Origin: Bactrocera neohumeralis
Lineage: Eukaryota > Arthropoda > Insecta > Diptera > Tephritidae
Direction of reading: 5' to 3'
Assembly: GCF_024586455.1 (NCBI RefSeq)
Contig: NC_065919.1
Span: forward strand, 14,176,368 to 14,240,367
DNA length: 64,000 nt
The notes beneath the pieces were generated by a model. The model saw only the letters and a program-made list of their open reading frames with translations. It had not been told where the DNA came from and made no database searches. How positions within the stretch are numbered: position 1 is the stretch's first letter; each line of letters begins with the position of its first letter. Below, one piece after another: positions 56,905 to 64,000 of this stretch. The position numbers were made by a program, and so were the translations under genes.

Positions 56905-57596
56905 CAAGATTCAGTCAGTTTTCAGAAGCGTTGCGTTGCGTTGTAATAACAGAACATAAAAGAAAGAAGTGCGGAGCGGTTGTGCAGGCACCGAAATTAC
57001 TCATTAAATGAATGTGAATAAATGCAATGATAAATGGGAAAAAAGCTAATAAGAAATGCAATAATTGAGTTGAATGTGAAAAAACGTGCATTAAATGAAT
57101 GATTTCAATTGAATTAATTGAAGATAGAATCCCTTATAGAGCAAACAAAAGCGTGAATAGTTCGTGTGTGCCTGGGCGTATGTGTGGCACAGTGTGTGTG
57201 CGTGTATGTGCGTTGGGAATTGAAGTACTCGAAGAAAATCTTTGCTCGCTGACTGCTGTTGGGATACACTTTTGGGTGGCGGCGCAAGCAAACAGCAACA
57301 GCAACAGCGACAACAACCACAACAACAACAAGTGAAACAATAACAACGATATTGAAGCGCGCTGTTTGTTGTTTTTGTGGAGTAGTATACTAAGTGGAAA
57401 ATGTGTATGTGCCAGAAAGTGAAACGAAAACGGGAACACGCCTTTTGAAGCCAGCATAGGCATCAACCACCAGCTATCAGCCAGCAACTAGCTGCTATCC
57501 GCTAGTGTGCTAGTCAAGCAGCGCCCAAACGCTAGCTGCCCTCAGCGCTGCAACCAAAGCGAGCAGGAATTTCAAGCGCAGCCTTAAATGGTAGGT
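56905..57596 (+). promoter_or_regulatory. Candidate transcription start and untranslated first exon
   Basis: GATTCAGTCAGTTTTC near 56907-56922 contains two overlapping initiator-like TCAGT strings. They are followed by 650 bp of CAA- and GTG-rich, ATG-poor sequence and an ATG|GTAGGT donor-like site at 57590/57591. There is no TATA box or clear downstream promoter element, so this is speculative. Confidence 0.15.
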
Positions 57597-58004
57597 TAGC
57601 CTAGAAAAAGTTAACTGCGAAAGTCGTTTAAATGCAAAATTCAAATCGCTATTAGAATTAATAATATGCACAAATACAATATTATGGGAAAGTATATGTA
57701 CATACATACATATGTATGCACGTACTTTATTCATTTTAGTTATGCAAATAGTTGATTAGTTTTATTGTTGCGCTTCATGTGAGTCATTTTACATACATAT
57801 ATACATACTTGTTTGTATGTATGCATGTATGTGTGTTGTTGCAAAAACTTAGAAAACAGCTCTAGAAGTAAAAACTAAAAATTTGCATACAGGTTTTAAT
57901 ACAAAGTGAGCAATGGTTTCCCATATACATATATACAGGTATATGCAAAAATTAACTAATAATTAAAAAAAAATATATATGTATATAGTTTTTCTTTTTT
58001 TATA

Positions 58005-58125
58005 CCCTGAACAGAACATATTAATTTTGCCACGAAATTTGTAACACCTAAAAGGAGTTGTCGGACATATGTACATATATAAAAATCATCATAATGAACT
58101 GAGTCGATTTTGCCATTCCCTTATA
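58005..58125 (+). repeat. DINE/mini-me-like repeat, 5' fragment
   Basis: The stretch has TATACCCTGAACAGAACATA, CACGAAATTTGTAACACC and GAACTGAGTCGATTTTGCC, the section that would precede the GTCY microsatellite in the 39424-39995 copy. It ends where the mariner terminus starts at 58126. Confidence 0.55.
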
Positions 58126-59369
58126 TACGGTAGTCGAAAAAGTATTTTCGTATTTCTAATTAAATTACAATATATTTGTTTTATTTATAATGAACTTTTA
58201 TGAATCAAATATGTACTATTTTGGTCGACCACTTTTTGCCATTTTTCCACTAAACACATTATTCCATCAGTGTAAAACTTTTCTGGTTTCTCGGTGAAAA
58301 ACTGCGAAAAGTAATTTTCACATGCTTCTCTTGAAGCCAACTTTACTCCATTAGAGAGTTCTGCATTGACCGAAACATATAGTAGTCCGATGGTGCAAGG
58401 TCAGGGCTATATAGTGGATGCATCAAAACTTCCCAACCAAGCTCTCCCAGTTTTTGCCGAGTCATCAAAGATCTGTATGATCTAGCGTTGTCCTGATGGA
58501 AGACGAAGCCCTTTGTGTTTATCAGTTCTGACCGTTTTTTTTTCCATTGATTGCTTCAATCTCATCAGTTATTGACAGTAAAATGTAGAATCAATCGTTC
58601 AACCAGGCTGGAGCAGCTCATAATGGATGATTCCTTTCCAATCTCACCAAACACTCAGCATAACCTTTCGAGACGTCAATCCTGGCTTTGCAACCATTTG
58701 TTGAGCTTCACCACGCTTGGACCATGATCTTTTTCGCACATTATTGTCGTATTTGATCCACTTTTCGTCTTTTGTTACCATTCGCTTCAGAAATGGCTCG
58801 ATTTCATTTCGTTTCAACAAAGGTTAATTCAGTCCATTAAATTTTTCACAGACGAATCATGTGGTACCCAAACACGGAGCTTCTTTTTGTAGCCAGCCTT
58901 GTGTAAATGGTTCAAAACCGTTTGATGATGAATGTTAAGTTCCTTAACGATGCCATGCCTGCTTATGTGACGGTTCTGATCAATCTTTTCTATAATTTCA
59001 TTGACTTTTTCAACAACGCGAGGTGTATCTTTCACATCGAAATTTCCAGCGTGCGAACCATTGTTGTGCTACACGAACTGATTCAGCATCGTCTCCTTAA
59101 ACTTCACAAATTTAATTGGTGGCTTGCATGGCATTCTTCGGTTTTGTATACAAAAATTTCAAAATATAGCAAGCATCTTCATTATTTTCTCTCATTTTTG
59201 AACAGCTATAACTTTTTTTCAACATCCCCGAATTTAATTTTTTTGAAATGGAATTTTTTAGAATGAAGCTTAAAATCTTACCTTTCCAGCACTAGATGGT
59301 ATGACACAATGTGATTGGTAGCACTAGAGATATATGACAAAATACGAAAAGACTTTTTCGATTACCCAA
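58126..59369 (-). mobile_element. mariner (family B), full-length decayed copy with TIRs
   Basis: Both ends are present: TACGGTAGTCGAAAAAGTAT at the left and, reversed, TTGGGTAATCGAAAAAGTCT at the right, about 28 bp of inverted repeat. The reverse strand contains VEKVNEIIEKIDQNRHISRH with GIVKELNIHHQTVLNHLHKA (second HTH, 59010-58910), RVWVPHDSSVKNLMD, a VTKDEKWIKYDNNVRKRSWS block near 58790-58720, and later LGWEVLMHPLYSPDLAPSDY near 58450-58390. It finishes near 58200. Multiple frameshifts, a deletion in the first HTH and a stop make it inactive. At 1,244 bp it is the reference for the shorter copies at 38683 and 50778. Confidence 0.9.
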
Positions 59370-61347
59370 TCTAACTATTTCATATTGATTTTGAAGGCAC
59401 TGAAGGGCTTAACAGTTTGTTAGTTTGTGAACACATCAGCAAAGTTTCTGAGCTGATTCGGCCAACTCGTTAAACTATTACTTTTTATAACTACTTGAAC
59501 GGGTCTAGACCCTGATGATATTAGCGCAGTGCCTCAGCGAAGTTTTACTGAGTGAATCAGTCATTTGACGTACGTGGTTCTAATATTTATTATTTTTTCT
59601 ACATAGATGTGGACACTGTAACTTGTCCTAACTGTAAATTGTAGTACCGTCAGAAATTTTTAGTAAATAAATGTCAAAAGCATCAGTAATAAGCACATTC
59701 TTACCGAAAATGTTTGCAAAATCGTCATAAATTAGTAAATAAAAAAATTACCATATAACTCCGAAGTGTGTTGAAATCAACCACGCCCTTTATACGCATC
59801 AATATCATATATGCATCCTTTATCTATGAGAAATTAAACACTTAAAATACTATTTTTACTTCTTAAGGAATGCAGTTGTGAAATCGACCGATGCTACAGT
59901 CGATTTCTAAGCTGTGATATTCAAAAAAAGGGTACATGATGTATTTCAGTTATTAAACTGCTTGTTAGGTTTACTAATGTAGCCATAATTGACACCAAAA
60001 ATATGCTTATACACAATATAGAAGAGTAAATTTCTAAAAACATTTGTTGACTCAACATTTCCTGCACTTTTTTTGCATGCGATTCGTTTCAGAATCATTT
60101 TCATCTCAAATAAACCGAAAGCTTTGTTATTGCTTAAGCAATTCAGTAACTCTGTTTCTGCGCGTGTGTGTTTGTGCGCTTACGTTTGTGTACCTACTCT
60201 AGGTCAATATCCTTTGACCCAGTTTCAACAATGCTTTTCCGCATCCGAGTCGTTCACGCTTCCAACACACACTACACACACACACCACTAACCAGCTATA
60301 TACATATGCATATGCATATATATTGCACACAGATTTCGAAAACCGATGTCAAATTTTGTGGTTATTCTTTGGTCATATTCGAGTAATTTGATGTCACAAA
60401 TAATTTTATGATTGCCAGTTGCTTGGCGCTCAAATTACATATTCATTTGTGTTCGTGTCGAATAAATCAAAATTACCGTTACATGCTGCCCTCGTCACGG
60501 CGCGCATTGTTCGCGTGGGCGCGTAGTGTTTGAACAAGCAGCTGCTCGACGGCGACTTGTCTTTCGTTGGCCCGTCCAATTTGGCTGCCTGCCCGTCTGC
60601 TCGGCCGAACGGCGCTGCAAAGTATACTACAATTATTTGTGCACGCCATTTTTTATGCCAATATTTACACGTTTATATGTATGTATATGTACATATTTAC
60701 CGAAGTGACAATCTGATGACCTGTCGGTTAAGCGTAGTCGAATTTCGCCCAGCCGACGGGCTGTCTGCTTGACTATCCTTATCAAGCGCGCGCACACATA
60801 CTCATGTTTTCAGTTTGCACTACTACTCGCAGCCGTGTGTACTCCAAAAGCAAGCCACATGCGCGCAGCAGCCTTCACAGCCCGCACCCTGAGCCGACCA
60901 ACTCTCTTTCTCTCATTCCGGCTCATACTCACACATTTGTGTTTACTCCTTATCGGCCATCGCTTCGCATAGTCGCCGCTCTCTCGCGCCCTCCTTGTGC
61001 CTGAAATTGTATTTGTAAACGTCCACCGCATTTTAGCGTAGCGTAGAAAATCGTGTTGCATGCAATTTTTTGCCACTTTTCCATTACTTCGTCGTCGGTT
61101 TCCATTGTCTGTCGTGTAATGTCGTTACACGTTATTGGGAGTTGTCCCATTGATGCCTCGTATTTGTTAGCCTACCCTAAACGCTTTTTGTTGTCTACTT
61201 GTTTTATTGTTTTCTTTGGAGTGTCCTTTTATTCATGGAACACCTAACCTACCTTCGGTTTGATTTGAGTGTGTGTGCTTTGCTTGTACGCACGAAAACG
61301 CAACCACATACAAATTAGTATTTTATATACATACATACATCTACTAC
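59370..61347. other. Spacer; GC-richer island at 60480-61010
   Basis: 59370-60050 is AT-rich. 60480-61010 is GC-rich for the window (GGCGCGC and GCGCGCGC strings), with no recognised domain in its overlapping open frames. ACACACACACACCAC lies near 60275-60290. This is a candidate for regulatory or untranslated host DNA. Confidence 0.45.
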
Positions 61348-61351
61348 ATAT

Positions 61352-62374
61352 CGTCACCTAAAACGCAAAATAACGTAACATCACTTTTCATAAGGTTTAC
61401 AGGTGAAGGAAAAACGATATAATAGAAACCCCTCATATTCAAGCAGTTTGAGTTTTGGTTATATATTGGTTATCACACACTCATTTTGAAACATAATTTG
61501 AGTTTTGGTTATAAAATTTTAATAAATTGGTTATCACATACTCATATTCAAACAGTTTGAGTTTTGGTTATATATTGGTTATCATACAATCACTGATTGA
61601 AAAAAAATGTTGAGTTTTGGTTATATATTGGTTATCACACACTCATTTTGAAACATAATTTGAGTTTTGGTTATAAAATGATTATATATGGTTATCACAT
61701 ACTCATATTCAAACAGTTTGAGTTTTGGTTATATATTGGTTATCACACACTCATTTTGAAAGAAAAATTTTAGTTTTGGTTATATATTTAGGTATAAAAT
61801 GGTTATATATTGGTTATCACACACTCATTTTGAAACATAATTTGAGTTTTGGTTGTATATCTGGTTACCAAATGGTTATATATTGGCTATCATACACTCA
61901 TATTCAAACAGTTTGAGTTTTAGTTATAAAATGGTTATATATTGGTTATCACACACCCATTTTGAAAGAAATTTTGAGTTTTGGTTATATATCTGGTTAC
62001 CAAATGGTTATATATTGGTTATCATACACTCATTTTGAAACAAAATTTGAGTTTTAGTTATAAAATGGTTATATATTGGTTATCACACACACATTTTGAA
62101 AGAAATTTTGAGTTTTAGTTATAGATTTAGGTATAAAATGGTTACATATTGGTTATCACACACTCATTTTGATTTTTTTTTTTTTAATTTGTGTTTTGGT
62201 TATATATTTGGTTAGAAAATGGTTATATATTGGTTATCATGCACTCATATTGAAAAAAAAATTATGTTTTGACTATAAAATGATTATATATTGGTTATTA
62301 TACCTGACAGCGATTTTCGTTTTTTTTTTTTTTTTTTTTTTTTGATGATACGCTGTTTTGCATTTTAGGTGACG
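61352..62374. mobile_element. TIR element filled with a minisatellite (1,023 bp)
   Basis: Inverted ends of about 28 bp start CGTCACCTAAAACGCAAAAT (left) and, reversed, CGTCACCTAAAATGCAAAAC (right). ATAT flanks both sides (61348-61351 and 62375-62378). Almost the entire interior is a tandem array, and a poly-T run (62318-62343) precedes the right end. No transposase is encoded. It fits a non-autonomous DNA transposon that carries an internal minisatellite; the superfamily is unknown. Confidence 0.85.
61440..62305. repeat. Minisatellite, 14 units of about 52-72 bp
   Basis: Each unit contains TTTGAGTTTTGGTTATATAT, TTGGTTATCA and CACACTCATTTTGAAA in order, with a variable TATAAAATGG or CTGGTTACCAAATGG insert. 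Alternation of two unit lengths suggests expansion as mixed dimers. Open frames across it (about 60 codons) only reflect the repeat. Confidence 0.9.
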
Positions 62375-62378
62375 ATAT

Positions 62379-62689
62379 ATTGCATACAGTTTAAGCGCCT
62401 TGGCGTATGCAGCATTTAAAAATGTTAAATTCAGTTCATAGTTTTGTGTCCCTTTTTAATCTTGGAATTACTGGTGGCTACCTGCCAAACAACTATTATT
62501 TACATTTATTAACATACAAAAATTGGGGATAAAGGACTTACATCTGTACAATATTCACATAAATAAATTATATAGTGGTGATTTTTGAAGGAGGAAACAA
62601 AGATTATTTCGATCTTACTGAAAGATATACTGAAATTTCTAACATAGATATTATACCTTTTCCTTGTGTTGACAAAACCGTCGTAATAA
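62379..62689. other. Spacer, no recognised gene
   Basis: AT-rich, nothing recognised. Confidence 0.5.
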
Positions 62690-63015
62690 CTTTTTTATTG
62701 CTGATATCCTGAGATGAAGAAGTGATATATTAATATTGAGAATTATATATATAAACGCAAGATAGTCCCTCAGCTTTCGAAATATCGATCTGAAATTTCG
62801 TAAACGCCTTTTTATCGCCCATGACAGGCAATATCGGACTTCTATAATATTTAGCGCTCATACAAACTGAGGAATTCAATTTAAGTCCTTGTATTCGACA
62901 AAATGTCTTCAGGAAATTCGATACAGACTGCATTTCACGACAATCCCACAATCTCCCAATGAAATAGCGAGACGATATAAATCAAGTCATTGTATGGAAA
63001 TCTTTTTTATTTGAA
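62690..63015 (+). repeat. DINE/mini-me-like repeat fragment
   Basis: It reads AGTCCCTCAG, AAATATCGATCTGAAATTTC, GGCAATATCGGACTTCTATA, CATACAAACTGAGGAATTCA and AAGTCCTTGTATTCGAC, collinear with 39500-39660. The GTCY core and the hairpin end are absent. Confidence 0.6.
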
Positions 63016-63099
63016 AATATATCTTCAACGTAAACTTTTGTTTTGTTGTAATTAACAAAGTACTGTGGTGTGGTGAATGTCATTATCGAAAAGGTGTTG

Positions 63100-64000
63100 A
63101 ATTAAACCCCTGGAACAGGTACAATGGGCCTGCTTGCTGTGAATTAGGGATGCAACAGAAACTACCTCAACAAAGGCTCTGGAGGTTATCGTCGACATCC
63201 GGCCAATACACATAAAAGTGAGGAGGTGTGATGTTTACGCCCAGCTAGCTTACTATTTTAGACCATAAAAGACAAGCTAGGCGTCACTACGGGCATGGTG
63301 TCATACTCGACCCTGTTAATGAACACGGGTTAAGCTGCCAATGCGACCGAGAAAATGCGATATGAAAAATTTAATTTTTTTCCCAAGCAGAAAATATTGG
63401 GCCAATAATTATGTGATCGATGGTTCCAACAGCAAAATCAACATATTCACTGACGGATCAAAGGTTGAAGCTAAAACAGGAACGTGCTTGTTCTACAGGA
63501 ATCCATATGCAGAAGGCCGAAATTGTGAGCATAGCAGAAGGTACCAAGTGGGCTTCTGCTCTCACCAGCAAATCAATAAATATTCTTGTAGATATTGGAT
63601 AGCTGATTAAGACTATACGTAATATTTACCTACACTAAGTCTCACTGTGTTACTAAGTTATGCAAGCAGGCAATACCTGTACATTTAGAAGGTAACTGAG
63701 TTAATTTCATGTGGGTACCCAGTCACATAGGAATAGAAGGAACTAAAATAGCAGACGAGCTGGCAACCAGGGGGCAGCTGGAGACACAATTCCTCTAAGC
63801 TGTCCCACTCATTCAACTCCTTCAGAGATAGTTGGAAGCAATGGACATAAAGAGGTGTTAAATTATGCAAGCAGGCAATAACTAGACGTTTAATAGGTAG
63901 CTCAGTTAATTTCATCTGAGTAGCCGGTCATATAGGAATAGAAGAAGCTGAAGATGATAGATGAGCTAGCCAGCTCGGGGGCAGCTGGAGACACAATTCC
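63100..64000 (+). mobile_element. Non-LTR retrotransposon RT-thumb and RNase H remnant, cut by window edge
   Basis: Plus-strand frames read ATETTSTKALEVIVDIRPIH, then IKVRR-DVYAQLAYYFRP near 63150-63268 (end of the RT thumb), NIFTDGSKVEAKTGTCLFYR near 63440-63500 (first RNase H block), a damaged QAEI--IAEG segment near 63510-63545, and MWVPSHIGIEGTKIADELAT near 63707-63765 (last RNase H block, GHSGIEGN-ADELA in intact copies). The end is duplicated: a 145-bp stretch recurs at 63856-64000. It belongs to the Jockey/LOA-like group with RNase H. Stops show that it is dead. Confidence 0.75.

Larger units (their letters stand above)
56260..58000. other. Low-copy spacer with CA and CAA repeats; possible 5' leader
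   Basis: 56300-57600 is GC-richer than its surroundings, with an (AC)n tract at 56789-56811 and CAACAACAAC runs near 57310-57335. Overlapping open frames of 60-117 codons on both strands lack domains. From 57600 to 58000 it is AT-rich with ATACATATATACATA repeats. Confidence 0.45.

Noticed and set aside
59880..59907. GAAATCGAC / GTCGATTTC hairpin as a microRNA precursor or terminator
   Set aside because: The stem is only 9 bp with a 10-base loop, too short for a precursor; no other support.
61725..62038. Open frames of about 60 codons as a repeated peptide
   Set aside because: They simply translate the minisatellite units, with unequal unit lengths shifting the frame.
1..64000. CRISPR array, rRNA genes or bacterial operon
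   Set aside because: No regularly spaced short repeats with unique spacers, no rRNA-like sequence, and composition and elements are those of an insect nuclear genome.

Overview
The window reads as non-coding nuclear DNA from a higher fly, most likely a tephritid fruit fly of the Bactrocera/Zeugodacus/Ceratitis kind. The evidence is high AT content, abundant CAA/TTG and ATGTATGT/TATATG simple repeats, (CA)n tracts, and mariner, DUF4817-type, RTE, R1 and RNase H-bearing non-LTR fragments of kinds I associate with such genomes. The species call is inference from memory of repeat families. I found no intact host protein-coding gene, rRNA, tRNA or CRISPR array. Nearly all recognisable coding homology is dead transposable-element sequence.

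Layout. 0-10 kb: DUF4817-type remnant, fold-back repeat, mariner, RNase H fragment, a CAA-rich low-copy block carrying a candidate recursive splice site, and an R1 reverse transcriptase butted against an RNase H-type non-LTR element. 10-21 kb: deleted mariner, CT-rich tract, non-LTR RT plus RNase H, an RTE copy inserted into a mariner, a non-autonomous Transib-like element with a CGGCG target duplication, and a 1.3 kb repeat. 20-31 kb: mariner pieces, non-LTR RT/RNase H, DUF4817-type transposase, RTE with YADD, and a 571 bp DUF4817 deletion derivative with TIRs and TA duplication. 31-40 kb: GC-richer spacer, a 669 bp TIR element, a TGACAAGTGACA tandem array, non-LTR/RTE tails, and a mariner beside a DINE/mini-me-like repeat. 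40-54 kb: RTE copies, a 175 bp MITE with TAA duplication, a second copy of the 1.3 kb repeat, a TTTCATATT array, three mariner remnants and a non-LTR 3' end. 54-64 kb: a long interspersed repeat, a CAA-rich possible 5' leader, a full-length decayed mariner, a TIR element filled by a 14-unit minisatellite, and a non-LTR RNase H region with a local duplication, cut by the window edge.

Interpretation. About 21 of 31 orientable transposon remnants lie on the minus strand and the best recursive splice signal is on the plus strand. This would fit a very long plus-strand intron, or intergenic DNA or a piRNA-source-like graveyard; sequence alone cannot choose. The structurally strongest results are elements defined by matched ends and target duplications (16331-17077, 29927-30501, 44003-44183, 61348-62378) and several datable nested insertions. 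No cooperating gene system is present.
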